From JBDSEG01 sp039920165 (GTDB lineage: Bacteria > Pseudomonadota > Gammaproteobacteria > Burkholderiales > Burkholderiaceae_C): a DNA stretch of 5,006 nucleotides. Of this stretch, positions 1 through 5,006 are shown one piece after another. Below the pieces are notes generated by a model. It saw only the letters and a list, made by a program, of their open reading frames with translations. It ran no database searches and was not told the DNA's origin. The stretch is from positions 1 to 5,006 of the forward strand of contig JBDSEG010000392.1 in assembly GCA_039920165.1 (NCBI GenBank). The letters are read 5' to 3'. How positions within the stretch are numbered: position 1 is the first letter of the stretch; every line of letters begins with the position of its first letter. The position numbers and the translations under genes were made by a program.

Positions 1-189
1 CTGCTGCGTCGCTATGTGCGCGAGCGCGCCACGCCGACTTGGGCGATGGCGCTGCTGACCGATGCGATCGAGAATGTGTATACCCACCCCGCGCCGCTGG
101 CCCGGGAACTTCGCAACCGCGGTCTGAATCTGGTCAACAGTCTCGCCCCCCTGAAGCGCTGGCTCACCGCCCGCGCGCTCAACTCCTGA
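1..189 (+). CDS. UbiH/UbiF/VisC/COQ6-family FAD-dependent hydroxylase, C-terminal fragment
   Basis: The window opens inside this gene in frame 1, so only the last 62 residues before the TGA at 187-189 are visible. The fragment has the family's typical tail: an LRRY-x-RER start, a helix with an ALLTDAI segment, then LRNRGLNLVN and a final LKRWLTARAL. Known members are flavoprotein monooxygenases that hydroxylate the aromatic ring of ubiquinone precursors at the inner face of the membrane. The FAD-binding GxGxxG and the DG and GD motifs lie upstream of the window, so the exact ring position (UbiH, UbiF or UbiI type) cannot be assigned and no symbol is given. dsbC follows after 9 bp on the same strand, which suggests co-transcription. 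Family membership is fairly sure from the tail alone; the specific reaction is not. Confidence 0.82.
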   Translation: MLRRYVRERATPTWAMALLTDAIENVYTHPAPLARELRNRGLNLVNSLAPLKRWLTARALNS

Positions 190-198
190 AAGCCCGCC

Positions 199-924
199 AT
201 GTTCAAGCCGATCCTGTCGATCACCGTGCTCTCGCTCGCCGCGCTCGCCCTGCCGGTGCAGGCCCAGGAGGCCGCGATCCGCAAGGCGATCACCGAGCGC
301 CTGCCCAGTTTTCCGAAGATCGACGAGGTGCGCGAAGCGCCGCTCAAGGGCCTGTACGAGATCCGCGTGGGCACGGACATCTTCTATACCGATGCGGCAG
401 GCAACCACCTGATCGAAGGTCAGCTCATCGACACCAAGACCAAGACCAACCTCACCGAAGCGCGCATCGCCAAGCTGACCGCGATCGATTTCGCGACGCT
501 GCCGCTGGCCGATGCGATCGTCTTCAAACAGGGCACCGGGGCACGCAAGCTGGTCGTCTTCGCGGACCCGAACTGCGGCTACTGCAAGCGCTTCGAGAAG
601 GATCTGGCGAACGTCAAGGATGTGACCGTCTATACCTTTTTGTTCCCCATCCTGGGCGGCGATTCGCCCGAGAAGTCGCGAGATATCTGGTGCGCCAAGG
701 ACAATACCAAGGTCTGGCGCGACTGGATGGTCAACGGCACTGCGCCACCACGCAATGTCGGGGAGTGCGATACCGCGGCGCTCACCCGCAACACCGCGAT
801 GGGCCGCAAGTTCAAGGTGACCGGCACCCCGGCGCTGGTATTCGAGGACGGCAAGCGCATCCCCGGCGCGATGGCGCCGGCCGAGATCGAGAAGATGTTG
901 GCCGCGGCGCAGGGCAAGTCCTGA
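199..924 (+). CDS. dsbC: Thiol:disulfide interchange protein DsbC (periplasmic disulfide isomerase)
   Basis: The 241-residue product is a good match in length and layout to DsbC, which reshuffles wrong disulfides in secreted proteins as a V-shaped homodimer and is kept reduced by DsbD. A signal peptide covers about residues 1-22: a short basic start, a leucine/alanine core and a likely cut after VQA. Residues about 24-85 form the dimerisation domain, followed by a linker helix and a thioredoxin-fold domain. The active site is CGYC at 126-129, within DPNCGYCKRFE. The cis-proline loop is GTP at 209-211. Cys165 and Cys190 fit the second, structural disulfide known from E. coli DsbC. The ATG at 199 is favoured because it gives a complete signal peptide and has a GAAAG ribosome-binding site at 188-192. 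It lies 9 bp after the hydroxylase stop. DsbG is a less likely alternative because its active site is usually CPYC. Confidence 0.96.
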   Translation: MFKPILSITVLSLAALALPVQAQEAAIRKAITERLPSFPKIDEVREAPLKGLYEIRVGTDIFYTDAAGNHLIEGQLIDTKTKTNLTEARIAKLTAIDFATLPLADAIVFKQGTGARKLVVFADPNCGYCKRFEKDLANVKDVTVYTFLFPILGGDSPEKSRDIWCAKDNTKVWRDWMVNGTAPPRNVGECDTAALTRNTAMGRKFKVTGTPALVFEDGKRIPGAMAPAEIEKMLAAAQGKS

Positions 925-1014
925 ACGTGACGCGGTGACGGGTGCTGCCGGGGCCGCATCCAAGGTGCGTCGCGCAGAGCCGGCGCAGCGGGGGCAGGCG
1001 CGACAATCGGTTCG
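925..1014. other. 90-bp intergenic gap between dsbC and the M61 peptidase gene
   Basis: No gene is supported here. The gap is GC-rich, starts with a short direct repeat of GTGACG (926-931 and 934-939), and has only a trivial 4-bp dyad (TGCG-TCG-CGCA, 966-976). I see no terminator with a T-run after dsbC, so read-through from dsbC into the peptidase gene is possible. Confidence 0.6.
1002..1007 (+). promoter_or_regulatory. Possible -10 box very close to the M61 peptidase start
   Basis: GACAAT resembles the sigma-70 -10 consensus TATAAT at four of six positions and stands out in a GC-rich gap. It ends only 7 bp before the ATG at 1015, so transcription from it would begin at or near the start codon and give a nearly leaderless mRNA. 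No clear ribosome-binding site is seen before this ATG, which fits, but no TTGACA-like -35 box sits 16-18 bp upstream. The call rests on a short match and is tentative. Confidence 0.25.
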
Positions 1015-2769
1015 ATGATCGAGTACCGAATCTGCCTCGCCGAAGCCCGTTCGCACCAGTTCAGCGTCGCACTCGCCATCGCCCAACCGGCTGCAGGCCA
1101 GACCGTGAGCCTGCCGGTTTGGATTCCCGGCAGCTACCTGGTGCGCGAATTCGCGCGTCATCTGTCGCACCTGAGCGCCGAGCAGGACGGACGGTCGGTC
1201 GCCGTCGAGCAGATCGACAAGGCGAACTGGCGCCTGGACTGCCGCGGTGATGCGCCGCTGACCGTGCGCTACCGGGTGCATGCCTTCGACAGCTCGGTGC
1301 GCGCCGCCTACCTCGATGCGCAGCGCGGCTTCTTCAACGGCACCGGCGTATGCCTGCGGGTGCACGGATGCGAAGCGCAGCCGCACGCGATCGAGCTCAT
1401 CCACCTGCCCGACGGCTGGCAGGTCGCGACGGCGATGCCGCGTGCCGATGGCGCGACGGCGCAGCGCTACGCGAGCGCCGATTACGACGAGCTCGTCGAC
1501 CATCCGTTCGAGCTCGGTCGCTTCTGGCGCGGCGAGTTCACAGCTGCGGGCGTGGTGCACGAATTCGTCGTCGCGGGCGCGCTGCCCGACTTCGATTCGC
1601 CCCGGCTGCTTGCCGATGCCATGCGCATCTGCGCGACGCAGATCGCCTTCTGGCACGGCGGCGCCGACGCTGCGCGGCCGCCGTTCGGGCGCTATGTCTT
1701 TTTGCTCAATACCGCCGAGGACGGCCACGGCGGGCTCGAGCATCGCGCGAGCACCGCCTTGCTGGCGGCGCGGCGCGACCTGCCTCGCCGCGGGGATGCG
1801 GGCGGAACGGACGGCGCCGAGGGCTACGCCAACCTGCTGGGCCTGATCAGCCACGAATATTTCCACGCCTGGAACGTGAAGCGGATGCGCCCGCGCGAGT
1901 TCGCGCGCTACGACTACGAGCGCGAGAACTACACCGAGCTGTTGTGGTTCTTCGAGGGCCACACGGCCTATTACGACGACCTGATGCTGCTGCGCGCCGG
2001 ACTGCTGGATCCGGCGCGCTATCTCAAGCTCGTCGCCAAGGCCGCGAGCGCCGTGCTGGCGACGCCGGGGCGCGCGGTGCACAGCGTCGCGCAATCGAGC
2101 TTCGAGGCCTGGACCAAGTTCTATCGCGCCGACGAGAACACGCCGAATGCGACCGTGAGCTACTACGCCAAGGGCTCGCTGGTCGCGCTCGCGCTCGACC
2201 TCACGCTGCGCCGCGAAGGCAAGGGCACGCTCGACGACGTGATGCGCGCGCTGTGGCAATCGAGTGCGGGCGGCCCGCTCGACGAGGCCGATATCGCCGG
2301 GGCGCTCGAAGCTGTCGGCGCGCGCTCGTATGCGGTCGAACTCGCGGCCTGGGTCCACGGCACCGGCGATCTGCCGCTGGCCGCGCTGCTTGCTGCAGCC
2401 GGCGTCGACTGGCAGGCGCAGCCGGCCACGCTCGCGCAGCGCCTGGGGCTGCGGGTCAGCGAAAGCGCGCTGACCGGCGTGCGCGTGACCCACGTGCTAC
2501 GCGGCAGCGCGGCCGAACAGTCCGGGCTCGCGGCCGGCGACGAATTGCTCACACTCGGCGACTGGCGTCTGCGCCGGCTCGACGATGCGCTGCGGCTGCT
2601 GGCCGACGGGGTACCCGCGCCCCTGCTGGTCGCGCGCGATCAGCGCGTGTTGCGGCTGTCGCTCACGCTGCCGGCGGCGTCCGCGGCGGTGGGCGCGGTC
2701 GTGCTCGCGCTGGCCAGCAACCCGCCGCCGTCCGCGCTCGCGCTTCGCAAGGCATGGCTCGGGAGCTGA
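1015..2769 (+). CDS. M61-family metallopeptidase (glycyl-aminopeptidase type) with C-terminal PDZ domain
   Basis: The 584-residue product has the domain order of the M61 glycyl-aminopeptidase family. An N-terminal beta-rich domain at about 1-170 includes the conserved WIPGSYLVREFAR stretch (36-48). The catalytic domain contains GGLEHRAST (239-247), the zinc-binding HEYFH motif at 280-284 with ligands His280 and His284 and catalytic Glu281, and the downstream EGHTAYY at 314-320, whose Glu314 is the likely third ligand. A PDZ domain at about 474-550 has a GLAAGDELL-type turn (504-512). Family members are zinc aminopeptidases, characterised ones preferring N-terminal glycine or alanine; the substrate here is unknown. 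No signal peptide is visible, so a cytoplasmic location is inferred. The ATG at 1015 is chosen because MIEYRI matches where the first strand of the family begins, although no clear ribosome-binding site precedes it. All key residues are intact. The 3' end overlaps the next gene by 16 bp. Confidence 0.93.
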   Translation: MIEYRICLAEARSHQFSVALAIAQPAAGQTVSLPVWIPGSYLVREFARHLSHLSAEQDGRSVAVEQIDKANWRLDCRGDAPLTVRYRVHAFDSSVRAAYLDAQRGFFNGTGVCLRVHGCEAQPHAIELIHLPDGWQVATAMPRADGATAQRYASADYDELVDHPFELGRFWRGEFTAAGVVHEFVVAGALPDFDSPRLLADAMRICATQIAFWHGGADAARPPFGRYVFLLNTAEDGHGGLEHRASTALLAARRDLPRRGDAGGTDGAEGYANLLGLISHEYFHAWNVKRMRPREFARYDYERENYTELLWFFEGHTAYYDDLMLLRAGLLDPARYLKLVAKAASAVLATPGRAVHSVAQSSFEAWTKFYRADENTPNATVSYYAKGSLVALALDLTLRREGKGTLDDVMRALWQSSAGGPLDEADIAGALEAVGARSYAVELAAWVHGTGDLPLAALLAAAGVDWQAQPATLAQRLGLRVSESALTGVRVTHVLRGSAAEQSGLAAGDELLTLGDWRLRRLDDALRLLADGVPAPLLVARDQRVLRLSLTLPAASAAVGAVVLALASNPPPSALALRKAWLGS

Positions 2770-3905
2770 AGCCGCACCCCGGGCGGCGTCGTGCCGCCTG
2801 GCTGGCGCTGGTTGCCGCCGTGCTTCTGGTGCATGCGCTCGTGACGCGCGAGGTTGCGCAGCGCATGCGCGATTTCAACCTCGAGGCCGCGATGCCGGCC
2901 CGCATCGAGGTGGCCTATGTGCGCGAACTCGAACCGACCGCGCCGCCGTCCGTCGCGCCGGTCGCCGCGCCGCCGCCTGCACCAGCGCGCGCCGCGCCCC
3001 CGCGGCGTGCGGCGTCGGCACCGAAGGCCGAGCCGAAACCGAAACCGAAGGTCGAGCCGGCCCCGGAGCTGCCACCCGAACCGCTGGCGCAGACTCAGCC
3101 CGAACCGCGCATCGAGGCGCCTCCGGATCCGTCCCCGGCCCTCCCGGAGGCCGCCGCGCCAGCGCCGCTCGCCGAATCCGCATCGGCTGCCCCACCGACC
3201 TCCGCCGCCGCCAGCTCGGGCACCGGCACGCGCTTCGAATGGCCGAACTCGACCCGCGTCAGCTACGTGCTCACCGGCAATGTTCGCGGCGAAGTGGCGG
3301 GCGACGCGCAAGTGCAGTGGATTCGCGCCGATAACCGCTACCAGGTGCATCTGGACATCACCGTCGGGCCGGCATTCGCACCAATCATCACGCGGCGCAT
3401 GAGCAGCGACGGCGAGCTCACCGAGGCCGGCCTCTCGCCGCACCGCTACGACGAGGACACCAAGGCCGCATTTCGCGACCGGCGCCGCCTCACCATGCAT
3501 TTCGAGCCCGACGCCATCGTCATGGCCGACGGCGGGCGGCGCGAGCGCCTGCCCGGCGTGCAGGACACCGCAAGCCAGTTCATCCAGCTCAGCTATCTGT
3601 TCTCGACCCGGCCCGAGCTGCTGCGCGTCGGCGGCACGATCGAGGTGCCGCTCGCGCTGCCGAAAAAGATCGACCGCTGGATCTACGACGTGCTCGGCGA
3701 GGAAGTGATCGTCGCGCCGTTCGGAACGCTGCAGACCTTCCATCTCAAGCCGCGCCGCGCGGTGCAGAAGAGCGGCGACCTGGTCGCAGAGATCTGGTTT
3801 GCGCCGGCGCTGCGCTATCTGCCGGTGCGCATCCGCATCGAGCAGGACCCGCAGACATTCATCGATCTCATCATCGCGCGCCGGCCCGAACTCGCCGGGC
3901 CGTGA
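2754..3905 (+). CDS. Membrane-anchored proline-rich DUF3108-family protein
   Basis: The 383-residue product begins with a basic stretch (residues 1-13) and one hydrophobic helix at about 14-30, which predicts an N-in signal anchor with the rest in the periplasm. Residues about 60-155 are a low-complexity linker rich in proline, alanine and glutamate, with a TonB-like EPKPKPK segment at 93-99. Residues about 158-375 resemble the DUF3108 domain: FEWPNSTRVSY at the start, GLSPHRY (226-232), QDTASQFIQLSYLF (270-283) and a repeated strand pattern ending in YLPVRIRIE. The domain's biochemical role is not established; an envelope role is inferred from topology. The ATG at 2754 is chosen because it lies just before the anchor helix. 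It sits inside the end of the peptidase gene, 16 bp of overlap, with no strong ribosome-binding site, so translational coupling is likely. The frame is open far upstream, but that stretch is arginine/alanine-rich and looks like a shadow. The DUF3108 assignment is from recognition, not a search. Confidence 0.82.
   Translation: MARELKPHPGRRRAAWLALVAAVLLVHALVTREVAQRMRDFNLEAAMPARIEVAYVRELEPTAPPSVAPVAAPPPAPARAAPPRRAASAPKAEPKPKPKVEPAPELPPEPLAQTQPEPRIEAPPDPSPALPEAAAPAPLAESASAAPPTSAAASSGTGTRFEWPNSTRVSYVLTGNVRGEVAGDAQVQWIRADNRYQVHLDITVGPAFAPIITRRMSSDGELTEAGLSPHRYDEDTKAAFRDRRRLTMHFEPDAIVMADGGRRERLPGVQDTASQFIQLSYLFSTRPELLRVGGTIEVPLALPKKIDRWIYDVLGEEVIVAPFGTLQTFHLKPRRAVQKSGDLVAEIWFAPALRYLPVRIRIEQDPQTFIDLIIARRPELAGP
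3033..3050 (+). repeat. Three tandem CCGAAR hexamers inside the proline-rich linker
   Basis: CCGAAA, CCGAAA and CCGAAG follow one another directly and encode the Pro-Lys dipeptides of the EPKPKPK segment of the DUF3108 protein. A further CCGAAG stands at 3021-3026. Gain or loss of a unit would stay in frame and only change linker length. This is probably coding low complexity, not a regulatory repeat. Confidence 0.6.
3882..3902. terminator. Perfect 7-bp GC hairpin at the convergent gene ends
   Basis: CGGCCCG at 3882-3888 and CGGGCCG at 3896-3902 are exact reverse complements around a 7-base loop. The hairpin sits directly before the TGA of the DUF3108 gene and about 17 bp past the stop of the minus-strand gene, so it could help end transcription from either side. 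No T-run follows on either strand, so it is not a classical intrinsic terminator. In DNA this GC-rich such stems also occur by chance. Confidence 0.3.
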
Positions 3906-3919
3906 CGATCGAACGCCGG

Positions 3920-4447
3920 TCAGACCGATACGGCGGCGACGAAGCGCTGCTCGAACTCGTCCGCCATCGCCGCGCCGCGCTGGTCGCGCAGCAGCTGGTA
4001 GGCACGCTGCAAATGCGGCAGCAGCTGTTCGGCATTCGCGGACTTTTCGATTCGCATCGCGAGGCCCTCGACCATCGGTCCGAGCCGGTCGATGAGGTGG
4101 CGCACCACATCCCGGCGCAGTTGCGCCAGGGCGCGTGGATCCAGGCCGGTGGGCTCGGAGCGCTGGGCCACGAGCTTGGCGGCCGGGAGCGCCGGCGCGG
4201 CGGCAGCAGCGGCTGGCAGCAGGCCGGCGCCGGGCGGCGCGGCGTGTGCCAGGCTCTCGATATAGCCGCCCGCAAGCAGCGTGGCGAGAGCGGCTTCGCA
4301 GTCGCCAGGACACAGACGGGCCAGCGCCGCGCCGTCGCGCTTGCCGTCGACGAGGATGAGCGTCGTGCGCAGGCGCGGGGCGAGCCGGTCGACGCGGGCA
4401 TCGATTTCGAGCTGACCCCGGGCCGTCTTGCGGTATGGCAATTGCAT
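3920..4447 (-). CDS. Conserved-looking hypothetical protein with two helical parts joined by an Ala/Pro linker
   Basis: I do not recognise a named function for this 175-residue product. Residues 1-65 look like a small folded domain: a basic start with KTARGQLEID, then RLAPRLRTTLILVDGKRD (21-38) and a helix-turn stretch leading to LLAGGYIESL. This pattern recalls short winged-helix-like modules found in proteobacterial hypothetical and signalling proteins, but that is only an impression. Residues about 67-98 are an alanine/proline linker with a run of six alanines (79-84). Residues about 102-172 form an amphipathic helical part with many charged residues. There is no signal peptide or membrane segment, so it is probably cytoplasmic. 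The ATG at 4447 is preferred over an in-frame ATG at 4528 because the extra 27 residues are low-quality and would extend across the shared promoter region. No good ribosome-binding site is visible. The gene converges on the DUF3108 gene with 14 bp between them and diverges from the hydratase gene. Confidence 0.78.
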   Translation of the reverse strand: MQLPYRKTARGQLEIDARVDRLAPRLRTTLILVDGKRDGAALARLCPGDCEAALATLLAGGYIESLAHAAPPGAGLLPAAAAAAPALPAAKLVAQRSEPTGLDPRALAQLRRDVVRHLIDRLGPMVEGLAMRIEKSANAEQLLPHLQRAYQLLRDQRGAAMADEFEQRFVAAVSV

Positions 4448-4506
4448 AGGCCCGAAGGGTAGCCCGCACCGGCCGCCGACGGACCCGCGCCGCGGCGTTT
4501 GCCGCC

Positions 4507-4536
4507 CGTATAGTGCGTAACACTGCACACCCGAAA
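4507..4536 (-). promoter_or_regulatory. Weak promoter candidate for the minus-strand gene
   Basis: Read on the minus strand, TATACG (plus 4507-4512) could be a -10 box, with TTTCGG (plus 4531-4536) 18 bp upstream as a poor -35. It would give a leader of roughly 50 bases before the ATG at 4447. The -10 matches four of six consensus bases and the -35 only two, so this is a weak candidate supported mainly by its place in the divergent gap. Confidence 0.22.
4509..4514 (+). promoter_or_regulatory. Possible -10 box for the enoyl-CoA hydratase gene
   Basis: TATAGT matches the sigma-70 -10 consensus at five of six positions and lies in the least GC-rich part of the divergent gap. Transcription would begin near 4520 and leave a leader of about 24 bases before the ATG at 4544, a normal length. 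No -35 box is visible at 16-18 bp upstream, so an activator or another promoter class may be needed. The box overlaps the minus-strand candidate on the opposite strand. Confidence 0.35.
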
Positions 4537-4543
4537 GCGGCCC

Positions 4544-5006
4544 ATGGAGCGACAGTTTCTGCTGACCGAAGTGCGCGGCCCGGGGCCGCTGCGCATCGCG
4601 CTCGTCACGCTGAACCGACCGCAGCAGTTGAATGCGCTGAACGACGGCCTGATGGACGAACTCGGCGCCGAACTGCTCGCATTCGACGCCGACGAGACCA
4701 TCGGCTGCATCGTCATCACCGGCAGCGCCAAGGCCTTCGCGGCCGGCGCCGATATCGGCGCGATGGCCTCGTGGACCTACATGGATGTCTACAAGTCCGA
4801 CTTCATCACGCGCAACTGGGAAACCATCCGCCGCGTGCGCAAGCCGGTCATCGGCGCGGTCGCCGGCTTCGCGCTCGGCGGCGGCTGCGAGCTGGCGATG
4901 ATGTGCGACTTCATCATTGCCGCCGACAGCGCGAAGTTCGGCCAGCCGGAGATCAAGCTCGGCATCATCCCCGGCGCCGGTGGCACCCAGCGGCTGCCGC
5001 GTGCCG
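4544..5006 (+). CDS. Enoyl-CoA hydratase (crotonase family), 5' part, runs off the window
   Basis: The first 154 residues are visible; family members are about 255-260 residues long, so roughly 100 are missing. The enzyme adds water across the 2,3 double bond of enoyl-CoA thioesters in the cytoplasm, in beta-oxidation of fatty acids or in aromatic-acid CoA pathways. The CoA-binding start has LNRPQQLNALN (23-33). KAFAAGADI (63-71) and LGGGCELAM (111-119) supply the oxyanion hole, by alignment from memory with rat mitochondrial hydratase Ala69 and Gly113. Both catalytic glutamates are present, Glu116 and Glu136, the latter in FGQPEIKLG and followed by IPGAGGTQRLPR. Having both favours a true hydratase over an isomerase or decarboxylase of the same fold. 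The ATG at 4544 is preceded by a weak GAAAG site at 4533-4537 and matches the family's N-terminus. A specific symbol such as paaF or echA cannot be decided without the rest of the gene and its neighbours. Confidence 0.93.
   Translation, partial: MERQFLLTEVRGPGPLRIALVTLNRPQQLNALNDGLMDELGAELLAFDADETIGCIVITGSAKAFAAGADIGAMASWTYMDVYKSDFITRNWETIRRVRKPVIGAVAGFALGGGCELAMMCDFIIAADSAKFGQPEIKLGIIPGAGGTQRLPRA

Noticed and set aside
12..380. Minus-strand open frame opposite the hydroxylase end and dsbC
   Set aside because: It is antisense to two well-supported genes, has no recognisable domain and shows typical Ser/Arg/Ala shadow composition.
1350..2753. Long plus-strand open frame continuous with and upstream of the DUF3108 start
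   Set aside because: It lies fully inside the M61 gene in another frame, and its translation is dominated by arginine and alanine with no recognisable fold. High GC makes stops rare in such shadow frames.
3021..3050. Hexamer repeats as a possible phase-variation tract
   Set aside because: The unit is six bases, so slippage stays in frame and only alters a Pro-Lys linker. It cannot switch the gene on or off.
3902..4462. Plus-strand open frame starting at a GTG that overlaps the DUF3108 stop as GTGA
   Set aside because: The overlap looks like an operon junction, but the product is rich in Gln, Gly, Arg and His in an antisense-like way, while the opposite strand at 3920-4447 reads as a sensible helical protein. 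A homology search on both strands would settle it; plus-strand hits would overturn the minus-strand call.
2640..4523. 627-codon minus-strand open frame
   Set aside because: It is antisense to the DUF3108 gene and in a different frame from the minus-strand hypothetical gene. Composition is Arg/Ala/Gly-rich and it has no family motif.
4448..4528. N-terminal extension of the minus-strand gene to an ATG at 4528
   Set aside because: The extra 27 residues are compositionally poor and would place coding sequence over the divergent promoter candidates. The ATG at 4447 fits the start of the folded module better.
3871..4731. 286-codon minus-strand open frame across the divergent region
   Set aside because: It runs antisense through the start of the enoyl-CoA hydratase gene and out of frame with the minus-strand hypothetical gene. 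Ser/Arg/Pro-rich translation marks it as a shadow.

Overview
This is ordinary chromosomal DNA of a high-GC proteobacterium, most likely a betaproteobacterium of the Rhodocyclales/Burkholderiales type. That placement is an inference from the strong G/C bias at third codon positions, the UbiH-family hydroxylase, DsbC and M61-PDZ peptidase content, and the style of the crotonase. No database search was possible. I see no mobile element, CRISPR array, rRNA or tRNA, and base composition does not shift in a way that suggests recent transfer.

Layout: positions 1-3905 carry four plus-strand genes. They are the last 62 codons of a UbiH/UbiF/VisC/COQ6-type FAD monooxygenase (1-189), dsbC encoding a periplasmic disulfide isomerase (199-924), an M61-family metallopeptidase with a C-terminal PDZ domain (1015-2769), and a membrane-anchored, proline-rich DUF3108 protein (2754-3905) whose start overlaps the end of the peptidase gene. 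A small uncharacterised gene lies convergently on the minus strand (3920-4447). After a 96-bp divergent intergenic region, a crotonase-fold enoyl-CoA hydratase gene starts at 4544 and runs off the right edge.

Function: the first two genes are separated by 9 bp and are probably co-transcribed. The peptidase and DUF3108 genes are probably translationally coupled. The 90-bp gap between dsbC and the peptidase may hold a start-proximal promoter. DsbC acts in the periplasm and the DUF3108 protein should project into it from the inner membrane, whereas the M61 peptidase has no visible signal peptide. The hydratase belongs to fatty-acid or aromatic-acid CoA catabolism and looks like a separate transcription unit.

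I found no convincing undescribed multi-gene system. The most interesting pieces are the TonB-like architecture of the DUF3108 protein beside an M61 peptidase, and the two-domain minus-strand protein of unknown function.
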